36,149 nucleotides of DNA from Patescibacteria group bacterium (GTDB lineage Bacteria > Patescibacteriota > Minisyncoccia > Phycocordibacterales > UBA12088): positions 1 through 36,149 of the forward strand of contig WFWH01000047.1 of NCBI GenBank assembly GCA_015491245.1, in the 5' to 3' direction. The position numbers were made by a program, and so were the translations under genes. Shown in pieces: positions 1 to 8,403 of the stretch (positions are counted from its first letter, which is position 1; every line of letters begins with the position of its first letter). The notes under the pieces were generated by a model. It saw nothing but the letters and a program-made list of their open reading frames with translations. It made no database searches and was not told the origin of the DNA.

Positions 1-1
1 A

Positions 2-130
2 GCACTTGATATTTACCTCAACAGCGAACCTGCGCGAATACTGGGAGATGTATCTACTGATAAAAAGTATATATTGTCAGTATATGCTGACTACCAAAAA
101 GATTTCAAAAAAGAAACGGCGGGTTCATAA
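2..130 (+). CDS. C-terminal end of an unidentified CDS (5' partial)
   Basis: Open frame from the window edge: ALDIYLNSEPARILGDVSTDKKYILSVYADYQKDFKKETAGS, stop TAA at 128-130 inside a terminator-like hairpin. Family not identifiable. Confidence 0.4.
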   Translation, partial: ALDIYLNSEPARILGDVSTDKKYILSVYADYQKDFKKETAGS

Positions 131-145
131 ACCCGCCGTTTATTA
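114..145 (+). terminator. Rho-independent terminator-like hairpin
   Basis: Perfect 12-bp inverted repeat AAACGGCGGGTT-CATA-AACCCGCCGTTT (114-141) followed by a T/A-rich tail. Confidence 0.6.
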
Positions 146-871
146 ACGGCGAACACCGCTGGTCACCTGAACAGATCAGTGGCCGCCTGCGGCGCGACGG
201 CCGCCTGCCGTATGTTTCGGCGGTGAGTGTCTATGCTTTCATGAAAAGAGCACGTCCTGATTTGCGCGTATATCTGCGGCACCACCGACACCGCAAACGG
301 CACGGGACGGCGCGCAAGCACGCCTTGAAACGCATGATCACTGCACGTCTGCGCATGGTGGCACAACGGGCGCGCTTCGGCAACTGGGAGGGCGACACCA
401 TAGCCGGTAAAGAGAAGACTGAACGAATCCTTGCGTATGTTGCGCGCAAGAGCGGATTCCTCATTGCCGCGCGTACCCGGGCAGACAGCAATACGGTGCG
501 CCGCCTGACCGCACGGTGTATGGCGTTCGTGCCGTGCAAAACCATTACCTACGACAACGGCAGTGAGTTCGCGGCATTCTCCTGCATCGAGCGTGATACG
601 AAGGCGCGCGTGTACTTCGCCCATCCGGGCAAGCCGCACCAACGGGGCACGAATGAGAACACCAACGGCCTTCTGCGGCAATTCTTCCCTAAGGGCAATT
701 CGTTTGCTACGCTGACGCCAAGAGAAGTGCGTGAGGCCCGTAGTAATGATTAATAACCGGCCTCGGAAACGACTCGGCTATCGTACGCCACTGGAGGTGT
801 TGTGTGCGACGGCGGTGCGTTGCGGTTGGGGGTTTAATGTACGTATTATATTTATAGAAGCGAACAAGTAG
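142..871 (+). pseudogene. IS30-family transposase remnant (5' truncated, frameshifted near 738-745)
   Basis: RWSPEQISGRL, GNWEGDTIAGK, ITYDNGSEFA, PGKPHQRGTNENTNGLLRQFFPKG are IS30-family DDE motifs. The canonical tail VVMINNRPRKRLGYRTPLEVL is in the +1 frame after the ORF stops at 753. Confidence 0.8.
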
Positions 872-895
872 TACCATTCAAGAAAGGAGAATCTT

Positions 896-1360
896 ATGCA
901 ATCAAATATCGACCACAATCTCATCCGGCGGCTACTCGCCGAAAGCCAGAAGGACGGCGTACAGAAACTGGTCGTGGGTGCAGTGATTCGCAGAGACAAT
1001 AAGTTTCTGCTCCTTGAGCGGGTTCCATCTGATTTTATGGGCGGACTCGTTGAGCTTCCAAGCGGCGCTGTGGACGCGGGAGAAGACTTACTTACGGCGC
1101 TTGCGCGGGAAACAAAAGAGGAAACTGGACTCGCAATTACTTCAGTTCTCACGTATCTTGGCTCATTCGACTACACTTCAGGTTCTGGCAAGAAGACGAG
1201 GCAATTCAACTTCCTCGTCGAAGTCGTGCCAGGAGAAGTCAAACTCAGCTCTGCTGAACACCAAGCGTATCACTTCGTTGCACCAACCAATGAAGCGTTT
1301 ACAACGCTTAACATCTCGGATGCGGTTAAGGAGGTTCTCAAAACCGCACAGCAACAGTGA
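896..1360 (+). CDS. NUDIX hydrolase
   Basis: Nudix box GAVDAGEDLLTALARETKEETGL; SD-like AAAGGAG upstream. Confidence 0.85.
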   Translation: MQSNIDHNLIRRLLAESQKDGVQKLVVGAVIRRDNKFLLLERVPSDFMGGLVELPSGAVDAGEDLLTALARETKEETGLAITSVLTYLGSFDYTSGSGKKTRQFNFLVEVVPGEVKLSSAEHQAYHFVAPTNEAFTTLNISDAVKEVLKTAQQQ

Positions 1361-1386
1361 TGACGGCGTTCAAAACGGACATCCAC

Positions 1387-1421
1387 AGCCCCAGCGGAGA
1401 ATACTCCTGGGGCTTTTTTTG
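1387..1421 (+). terminator. Rho-independent terminator after the NUDIX gene
   Basis: AGCCCCAG-N12-CTGGGGCT followed by T7. Confidence 0.8.
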
Positions 1422-1766
1422 ATCATATCTAAAAATTTTGCGTCGTCTTTTGGCAGGCGGGCAAAAAGAAAAGGGAGTGTGGGGAAAAATGAATTTTTGC
1501 CCGCCTACTTCCGCGCCGAAGGCGCGGTGAGGGTGGGAGCGGCTCCGTCCCGACGATAGTCGGGGACAAAATCCGCAAAATTTTCCACCTTAATTGAAAA
1601 ATTTTTGCGGGCGCCTTAAAAGAAAAAGAAGGAAAATTTTTGCGTATTTTAGGGATCGGCGAGAGCCGAGCCGCTGGAGCCGCGGGGTGGGATATGCCGC
1701 GAGCGAAGCGAGCGGCAACCTTCCTTTGTTCAGGAATTTTTGATAAAATGAGTTCGAACGGAACGG

Positions 1767-1772
1767 TATAAT
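1767..1772 (+). promoter_or_regulatory. Candidate -10 box TATAAT
   Basis: TATAAT ~10 nt upstream of the leader's 5' hairpin; no well-spaced -35 recognised. Confidence 0.4.
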
Positions 1773-1786
1773 TGCACCGATATACC

Positions 1787-2066
1787 CCCCACACCATAGG
1801 TGCGGGGGGTATTCGTGCCTTTGTTCAACCACGCTCGAACTTTTTAAGGAAAGGGGCTCTTTGCTCGGTCCTTCACTTAATTCTTCCGGTGGCAGGACTG
1901 CCAACGCTCGGACGGCGCGGGCATTCTCTTCCACACCCTTCCTTTCTGTGTCGTTTTCACTCAATCATTGCGCGGATGAGAGAGTCGTGTGTGTATCCAG
2001 CGAAAAACTCACCGTGAGTTTTTCCGAAACAGCACATTCACAACCGAAAGAAGGGAGAACAAGATG
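1787..2066 (+). repeat. Leader cassette copy 1 (inverted relative to copy 2), ends at the ATG of the RNR-like gene
   Basis: Near-identical to the reverse complement of ~5510-5796; both end ...CGAAAGAAGGGAGAACAAGATG. Hairpins at 1782-1812 and around AAAAACTCACCGTGAGTTTTT. Confidence 0.9.
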
Positions 2067-3782
2067 AAGCCGTATAAATCATCTTTCTCTCCGAATAATT
2101 TCGTGAGGGAAGAGATCTTGAAGAAAGGCCGCATCGCTGCAAGAGACGAGGCTCCAACAGAAATGATCGAGCGAGTTGTCTCCGTGTTGTATTCCGCTGT
2201 ACGAGCATTCTCCGGTATTGCTGGTGTAAAACAGTTTGCTGAATCGATCGGTCGGCTGATGGATGAACGGAAGATTGTATTTAGCACTCCCGTCATGACA
2301 AACGCAGGGCGCACTGAATTCCACCGACCGCTTTCCGCTTGTACTGTCCCGCCAATCTCCCTACGTGGCGATTTATCAAAAGTCCGCAAGGTAATTGACG
2401 CATACCACCGAGAGGCAATCGGTACCGGCTTTAATCTCGACGAAATAGATGATCCAGTGTCTACGCTTCTATTTCTGAACGAGATTGCTGTAAAGGGAGC
2501 AGATTCTGGTAAGGAAGATCGACCAGTCGGAAACATAGGTATCCTTAGTATTGACCATCCCCGCATCGTGGAATTCATCGCAAGCAAACAGATGCGGCGG
2601 GATATGCTGTGGAAGTTCAACATCTCAGTCAACACGCCAGAATCTTTCTGGCTTGCAGTGGAGAACGACACTCGGTGGACGCTACGTAATGGAGATGTGG
2701 TGTACGCACGTGAATTATTTCAGCTCATGGCGCAATCTGCGCACACCTGCGCTGATCCGGGCATTGTTTTCATGGAGCGGATTAGTCGCGACAATCCGGT
2801 GCCTGCCGGAGGAGTGTATTACGGTATCGCTCCCTGTGCAGAGGTTGGGCTGGTGCCCGGCGAGACTTGCCAATTCGGCTACATTAACATCGGTGCCTTT
2901 TGTCACAACAAGAGCATCGACCTTGACGGCATTAAGCAGGCAACCGAGTCGATGGTGCGTGCGCTCGACAACTGCCTCGAAATAAGCATCGGCGCATTTT
3001 CGGTGCGTATCAGTGCGGAAGTTGTGGTAGGGCGTCGAAAAATCGGTGTTGGCGTATGCGGATTAGCTGATGCACTCATCAGGCTTGGCATTCCGTATGC
3101 GTCGGATCGGGGCCGTGAATTTGCGAGAGACGTAGTGGCGTTCATAAACTACCACTCAAAGCTCACTTCTCATGTTCTCGCTAAAGAGCGCGGGTCGTTC
3201 GGCGCAATGAGTGCACTGTTTGGGTGCAAGTACACCGAGGAGCCGGATTTTCTGAGTGTAAAATACGGAAACGTTAATACGCAATGGGTATCCGCTCTGG
3301 AGTGGAAAAAACTTGGATCACTCATTAAGTCTTCCAGGTTGCTCCGCAACAGCAGCACAACCGCGCTTCCTCCTACAGGAAGAAGTGCGCTGGTGATAGA
3401 CGCCTCAACGGGCGTGGAGCCGATTTTTTCGATCATCCACCCCGACAAGATGTCGCTGTTGCCAGTCGTCAAAGAAATCCTCGGTACCGACGAAGAACAG
3501 GAGCAAGCCATCTTCGAGAAGGGTAGACTCGATGATTCTTGCGACGAAGAAATGAGAATACTGCTCCGCACGAGTACTGAAATCCATCCGAATGACCACA
3601 TGCTTATGGTCGCGGCTCTTCAGTTGGTTGTTGATGAGTCCGTCTCGAAAACCATCAATCTACCGCAAGATGCAACGGTTGAGCTAGTAGAGCACATTTA
3701 CAAACAGGCATACTCCTTAAATCTCAAGGGCGTGACCATGTATCGGGATGGATCATCTCGATTCCAGCCCAGAAAACTGTAA
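2064..3782 (+). CDS. Ribonucleotide reductase large-subunit-like protein, class II (NrdJ)-like, short variant
   Basis: LSACTVPPI, GTGF, NISV, PCAEVGLVPGETCQFGYINIGAF, ALPPTGR, C-terminal GVTMYRDGSS...QP; 572 aa from ATG 2064 preceded by GAAGGGAG. Confidence 0.75.
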   Translation: MKPYKSSFSPNNFVREEILKKGRIAARDEAPTEMIERVVSVLYSAVRAFSGIAGVKQFAESIGRLMDERKIVFSTPVMTNAGRTEFHRPLSACTVPPISLRGDLSKVRKVIDAYHREAIGTGFNLDEIDDPVSTLLFLNEIAVKGADSGKEDRPVGNIGILSIDHPRIVEFIASKQMRRDMLWKFNISVNTPESFWLAVENDTRWTLRNGDVVYARELFQLMAQSAHTCADPGIVFMERISRDNPVPAGGVYYGIAPCAEVGLVPGETCQFGYINIGAFCHNKSIDLDGIKQATESMVRALDNCLEISIGAFSVRISAEVVVGRRKIGVGVCGLADALIRLGIPYASDRGREFARDVVAFINYHSKLTSHVLAKERGSFGAMSALFGCKYTEEPDFLSVKYGNVNTQWVSALEWKKLGSLIKSSRLLRNSSTTALPPTGRSALVIDASTGVEPIFSIIHPDKMSLLPVVKEILGTDEEQEQAIFEKGRLDDSCDEEMRILLRTSTEIHPNDHMLMVAALQLVVDESVSKTINLPQDATVELVEHIYKQAYSLNLKGVTMYRDGSSRFQPRKL

Positions 3783-3785
3783 CTC

Positions 3786-3825
3786 ATCCCTCGCGCGGAG
3801 CCAATCTGCGTGAGGGATTTTTTTA
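3786..3825 (+). terminator. Terminator between convergent genes
   Basis: ATCCCTCGCGC-N11-GCGTGAGGGAT followed by T7. Confidence 0.7.
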
Positions 3826-4434
3826 TATGGCGATTTTTTGCTTAAACGCGCGCTCTTTCATGATGATGTTCGTAATGCTTTTAGGCACGATACTTGCATC
3901 ATTTATCCCACATTTGTGCAAAAAATTCTTAATTTTTAGTTTTGCATCAATCGCTTCTCCGTTACTAGAACACATAACCTCAACTTCCACCGCGCCACCA
4001 AAGTCCACAATATCCTCAACGGAGATCTCCATGTTATCCAATATATATACAGACCTCTCTTTCTCTAATTTAAAAAAAGGCTTAAACTCTGTCGCATTAA
4101 AAATGCGACCCGCCTCCGAAAAGTCGCTCACCTCAACTTCATGTTCTTCCCATGCGTTATGGTCGCCACGGTTCATGATAGTTTTTGTATTGATGGTAAA
4201 TTTCTCTTTATCAGTTCCCCTCCTTAATTTGCGCAAGCGAAGACTGTATGAGCCTACTTCGTCCATTTCAACATCCTCGACTTTTTTTGCCATTTTTTTA
4301 CAAAAATAAATATCACATATATGCAGTGAAGATGTTGATTTGGCTCCAAGTTTTTTAATAAGATTCTTAAAACCTTTGATATCATCAAGACGGGCTCGGA
4401 TTTCAACCTCTATGTTTTTAGATCCATTAACCAT
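3823..4434 (-). CDS. CYTH-domain protein (class IV adenylate cyclase / triphosphatase-like)
   Basis: N-terminal IEVEIRARL (ExExK-like) and downstream SLRLRKL, FTINTK, VEVEV motifs. Confidence 0.7.
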   Translation of the reverse strand: MVNGSKNIEVEIRARLDDIKGFKNLIKKLGAKSTSSLHICDIYFCKKMAKKVEDVEMDEVGSYSLRLRKLRRGTDKEKFTINTKTIMNRGDHNAWEEHEVEVSDFSEAGRIFNATEFKPFFKLEKERSVYILDNMEISVEDIVDFGGAVEVEVMCSSNGEAIDAKLKIKNFLHKCGINDASIVPKSITNIIMKERAFKQKIAI

Positions 4435-4488
4435 AGTGGCATTATACCAGGCTCCCGCTGAAAAGCGATCGGTTGATCGCTCCCATTG

Positions 4489-5037
4489 TTAGATTTTGAG
4501 TGCGGAAGTTACGATGTCTGCACACTGATTAGGAGAGAAACGTTGCGTGTCAACGACAATGAACGGAATATTAAACTCCAGAGCGTTTTGATAAAATGCT
4601 ATGGCAATCTCCCGCTGTTTGTCGAGAACGCGACGGTCTCCCACCGACATGCCTCGGTGCAACATTCTCTCAATTTGTACCTCATGGTTGAGAGCGAGAA
4701 TGACCGTAAGGTCCGGCTGTACCACAAATGCGAAGTCTTCCCTTGATATGGCCACACCCATCACTTGGTGATAAGTGTAAGTGGTAAGCCAATACCTGTC
4801 GGAAACGACCTTGCCGCCGTTTCGGAGCATGGTAACAATTTCATCGTGGGCATCATAGATGCCGTCGCGATAAAACCGGTAGTGCTCTTCAGCGGGCGCG
4901 TTCTTATCCACCCGATCCCTTATCTGGAGATACTTCTTTGGAGGGGTAGCATATGCCGTAGCCCCCAACCGTTCCGCGAGAACTGCGCACAATGTTGTTT
5001 TGCCGCAGCCATCAGCACCTTCAAGAGCTACCAGCAT
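4489..5037 (-). CDS. Thymidylate kinase-like P-loop kinase
   Basis: MLVALEGADGCGKTTL Walker A, DRYWLTTYTYH motif, dTMP kinase-like layout. Confidence 0.7.
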   Translation of the reverse strand: MLVALEGADGCGKTTLCAVLAERLGATAYATPPKKYLQIRDRVDKNAPAEEHYRFYRDGIYDAHDEIVTMLRNGGKVVSDRYWLTTYTYHQVMGVAISREDFAFVVQPDLTVILALNHEVQIERMLHRGMSVGDRRVLDKQREIAIAFYQNALEFNIPFIVVDTQRFSPNQCADIVTSALKI

Positions 5038-5512
5038 CTTCTCCTCCTCCCGTAATCTCCAGGATCTCGATCTCGGTCTGGCGTCCAGCGATTGTTCCGA
5101 CAACGACTTCTCCCTTCTGCTTGCCCATGACAAGCGAAGCGAGCGGGGTATTGTAGGCGAGCATGTTGTTGTCGGGATCAGATTCACCGAAACCGACGAT
5201 CTCCCACGTCATTTCCTCTCCGTCGCGGATGATTCTGACGCGAGTACCGATGGTCACCTTGTCGAAACTTGACGGCACCTCAACCAAGGTTGCGTTATTC
5301 AATGCTTGGCGCGCGTCGGAGAGCCGACGATCCATTCCTCTGATGTCGATGACCAAAAGTTCATACGAAGCATTGTCGTGCCACTGATCTCCTCCGACTT
5401 CCGCCACATGAGCGGTTTGAGCTTGGAGGTCCTGCAATTTTTTCTCCAGCTCCTCCACCTCTTTGAGCAACTTATTGATGCCGCGTCGAGTGAAATAAAA
5501 CTTGCCGCTCAT
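5021..5512 (-). CDS. GreA/GreB-family protein
   Basis: TRRGINKLLKEVEELEKKL coiled coil, GGDQWHDNASYE tip, C-terminal GKQKGEVV domain; overlaps the kinase start by 17 nt. Confidence 0.75.
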   Translation of the reverse strand: MSGKFYFTRRGINKLLKEVEELEKKLQDLQAQTAHVAEVGGDQWHDNASYELLVIDIRGMDRRLSDARQALNNATLVEVPSSFDKVTIGTRVRIIRDGEEMTWEIVGFGESDPDNNMLAYNTPLASLVMGKQKGEVVVGTIAGRQTEIEILEITGGGEDAGSS

Positions 5513-5796
5513 CTTGTTCTCCCTTCTTTCGGTTGTGAATGTGCTGTTTCGGAAAAACTCACGGTGAGTTTTTCGCTGGATACACTCAAACACGACTCTC
5601 TCATCCGCGCAATGATTGAGTGAAAACGACACAGAAAGGAAGGGTGTGGAAGATAATGCCCGCGCCGTCCGAGCGTTGGCAGTCCTGCCACCGGAAGAAT
5701 TAAGTGAAGGACCGAGCAAAGAGCCCCTTTCCTTAAAAAGTTCGAGCGTGGTTGAACAAAGGCACGAATACCCCCCCCGCACCTATGGTGTGGGGT
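5510..5796 (-). repeat. Leader cassette copy 2, ends at the ATG of the GreA-like gene
   Basis: Reverse complement is near-identical to 1787-2066; differences are one substitution (CATTCTC/CATTATC), a 4-nt indel and a C-run length change. Confidence 0.9.
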
Positions 5797-5867
5797 TTGA
5801 ACATAGACGAGATACTAGATACTAAAGTGTACACAGCAGTGCGTATCTTCCCCGCCGATGGGTAGCT

Positions 5868-6305
5868 TCACCCCTTTGCAAACCCTTTCATTCTGTAAAT
5901 CAAAAAGGCCATAAGCGCCACCGACGCCACCAGAAACACCCAGCTTATTCTGCTGAGATAGACACTGACGCCGAGGGGCAAGAAAAATGCCAAGACCGGA
6001 ATGCACGCGGGGCAGGCGCCCAACAACACACCGCCCAGCATCCCCGCCGTACCGGCTTTTGCGGTGACCCTGCAGGTAGCGCACACTTTTTTGTGATACA
6101 CATATATGCCGACATACAGGCCCGCAAGGGCGGTGAGCAGCGCATACAGGATGTTTTGCGGCGTGTAGTAATAGAAAAACTGAAGCCAATTATAGACGCC
6201 TTTCAGCGGCACCGAAGGCCACAAAAACACAGCAGCCATCGTTGCCGCCGCCGAAAGTGCGGGCCAAGGGTAGCGCCATAGCTTTATCACGAGAACGTCT
6301 CTCAT
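5868..6305 (-). CDS. Small polytopic membrane protein with two CxxC motifs (possible metal/mercury transport-related)
   Basis: Several hydrophobic helices; CATC and CPAC motifs; adjacent to the thioredoxin-like gene and merA. Confidence 0.55.
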   Translation of the reverse strand: MRDVLVIKLWRYPWPALSAAATMAAVFLWPSVPLKGVYNWLQFFYYYTPQNILYALLTALAGLYVGIYVYHKKVCATCRVTAKAGTAGMLGGVLLGACPACIPVLAFFLPLGVSVYLSRISWVFLVASVALMAFLIYRMKGFAKG

Positions 6306-6306
6306 C

Positions 6307-6897
6307 TTAGTTATCAGCCACCGCTTTTTTCACCACGCCGAGATACCTTTCATCAGCTATCTGCACATCAATATTTTGTATCACCCCATTGCGATTGAGG
6401 AGGTATTTGGTGTCCAAAAATTTTAGGTTGATTTTTTTGGCGAGCGGATCGGCTCTGTTGTCAAACGCGACGATCCAATCCTCATTGGCGAAATTTTGCC
6501 TCCATTTTCGCAGATCACTTTCATTCTCACGAGGGTCCACAAACACCACCAGCACATTAAACGCGTCTCCGCCCAGCGCGGTATCAAGCTTCGCGACCTC
6601 CTTCGCGCCAATTTGGCAAGGAACACACCAGGAAGTGGTAAACCAAAGGATAGTTGGTTTTCCCGAAAGGGCAGCGCGCGTAACCGTGGCGCCGTCCACA
6701 TCTACGAGGCTGAATTCCGGAAACGGTGCACCGACGGACAGCGCCGCGGGCGCGGCTGCCGTGCTCTCACCAGCCGATGCGGCGCTGTTGTTGCCGTTTG
6801 GCGCAGGAGCGGCGCCACCCCAAAACCACAAGGCCCCTATAAGCGCCGCCGCGCCGATACCGCCAAATATGAATGCAAAGGTGAGATTTTTTTTCAT
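6307..6897 (-). CDS. TlpA/thioredoxin-like secreted or anchored protein
   Basis: N-terminal hydrophobic segment; redoxin fold with FTTSWCVPCQIGAKE. Confidence 0.8.
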   Translation of the reverse strand: MKKNLTFAFIFGGIGAAALIGALWFWGGAAPAPNGNNSAASAGESTAAAPAALSVGAPFPEFSLVDVDGATVTRAALSGKPTILWFTTSWCVPCQIGAKEVAKLDTALGGDAFNVLVVFVDPRENESDLRKWRQNFANEDWIVAFDNRADPLAKKINLKFLDTKYLLNRNGVIQNIDVQIADERYLGVVKKAVADN

Positions 6898-6901
6898 ACC
6901 G

Positions 6902-8305
6902 CTATATGCAACAACTTAATTTGGCTACATCTTTGGTAAACGCCAACGCGGCGTACTTAAAACTTTCCGAAAGGGTGGGAAATACCGGCAAGGAGCGCAG
7001 GAGGTCGTCAAGAGTGTTGCGGTTTTGTATGAGCAGTGCACCTTGCGCAATCAGATCTCCGGCGTTGGGCGCAAGCATATGTATGCCGCGTATCTCCCCC
7101 GTTTTGGGATCCACGCCCATTTTTATCAATCCCTCGGTGCGGCGCATAATCTGCGCTTTGGGAATAATCTCAAAGGGGACCGTGCGGCAGGCACAGACGC
7201 CCGCCGTTTCCATTTGCTCTTGTTCCGTCCAACCCACGCTGGCAAACTGCGGATCGGTAAAAACGGTGCGAGGTACGCTGCGGTAATCAATGCGGTGCTG
7301 CGTGCCGGAGACGGCATTTTCCGCCGCAAGCGTGCCCTCGCGGCCCGCCGTGGTTTCCAGCCGGAGCGGCGCATTGGTGACGTCCCCCACCGCAAAAATG
7401 TGGGGCTGGTTTGTTTGGAGCCATTCATTCACTACGACCGCGCCCCGCGCATCCACCACAACTCCGGCATGTTCCAGGCCCAGGCCTTTGGTGTTGGGTG
7501 TCTTGCCGGCCGCCACCAAAATTTCATCGGCGGCTACTTTTTCCTGCACCCCCTCTTGTTCAAACACCAGCACCTTTTTGCTGTCTTCTTTTTCCGCGCG
7601 CGATATTGCCGCCTTGGTGTGAATGGTGACCCCCTCGTTTTCAAGTATTTCCGTAAGGCGCGCCGTAAGTTCGGGCTCGGCGCCAGTCAAAATGGTGTCG
7701 TCTTTTTGCAAAATGGTTACCTTGGTGCCAAACCGCGCATACATCTGGGCGAACTCAAGCCCGACAGGACCCGCACCGATAATCGCCAGCGATTCGGGCC
7801 GCTCCTTGAGGTGCAGCGCTTCAATGTGGGTCACAAACCCGACCTCGCGCAGTTGGGGTATGGGCGGAATAGAGGCGGTGGATCCGGTGGCGATAATGAA
7901 TTTTTCCGCCGACAGTTTTTCGCCCTGCACCACTACCTCTTTTTCTCCCGTAAATGTTGCATACCCCTCAATGAGCGTTACGTGTTCCAAGCCCGCCAGT
8001 ACGTTCTCATATTTATCTTTTCGTGATGCCGCAACCATGGCCAACTCCTCCTCCACCACGGCGGCAAAATCAAATTGCGCCACCTCAAGCGCAATGCCGC
8101 TAACGTGGTGCGTTTTCGCCCGATGCAGCACCTCCCCCGCATGCAGTAGTATTTTTGACGGCACACAGCCGACATTCACACAGGTGCCGCCGAGCGGGAG
8201 CCCCGCGTTTATCATCGCGGTATTTATTTTCAGTTCGTTGGCGCGAATCGCGGCGGCGAATGCGCCCGCCCCGCCGCCGATAATAACCAAATCAAAATTT
8301 TTCAT
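6902..8305 (-). CDS. merA: Mercuric reductase (no N-terminal HMA domain)
   Basis: GGTCVNVGCVPSK redox centre, FAD/NAD motifs (GGGAGAFAAA, GAGPVGLEFAQ), C-terminal vicinal Cys KDVAKLSCCI. Confidence 0.88.
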   Translation of the reverse strand: MKNFDLVIIGGGAGAFAAAIRANELKINTAMINAGLPLGGTCVNVGCVPSKILLHAGEVLHRAKTHHVSGIALEVAQFDFAAVVEEELAMVAASRKDKYENVLAGLEHVTLIEGYATFTGEKEVVVQGEKLSAEKFIIATGSTASIPPIPQLREVGFVTHIEALHLKERPESLAIIGAGPVGLEFAQMYARFGTKVTILQKDDTILTGAEPELTARLTEILENEGVTIHTKAAISRAEKEDSKKVLVFEQEGVQEKVAADEILVAAGKTPNTKGLGLEHAGVVVDARGAVVVNEWLQTNQPHIFAVGDVTNAPLRLETTAGREGTLAAENAVSGTQHRIDYRSVPRTVFTDPQFASVGWTEQEQMETAGVCACRTVPFEIIPKAQIMRRTEGLIKMGVDPKTGEIRGIHMLAPNAGDLIAQGALLIQNRNTLDDLLRSLPVFPTLSESFKYAALAFTKDVAKLSCCI

Positions 8306-8403
8306 GGTGCACGAAAATGAGCTTGCAACTTAGATCAGGGTAGTCGGACCCCCTCGCGTGCGGCACGGCGCTGTTTTTTGTTGCCCTTAATTTGATCCGT
8401 ACC

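Noticed and set aside
1870-1920. Cobalamin riboswitch in the leader (GGTGGCAGGACTGCC looks a little like a B12 box)
   Set aside because: The core does not match the full B12 box or the rest of the consensus, and the same leader precedes a GreA-like gene. An Infernal search with RF00174 would settle it.
1861-2067. 68-aa leader ORF as a real protein
   Set aside because: The second copy of the same leader has a 4-nt indel that breaks the frame, so only the last ~17-20 codons could be shared coding sequence.
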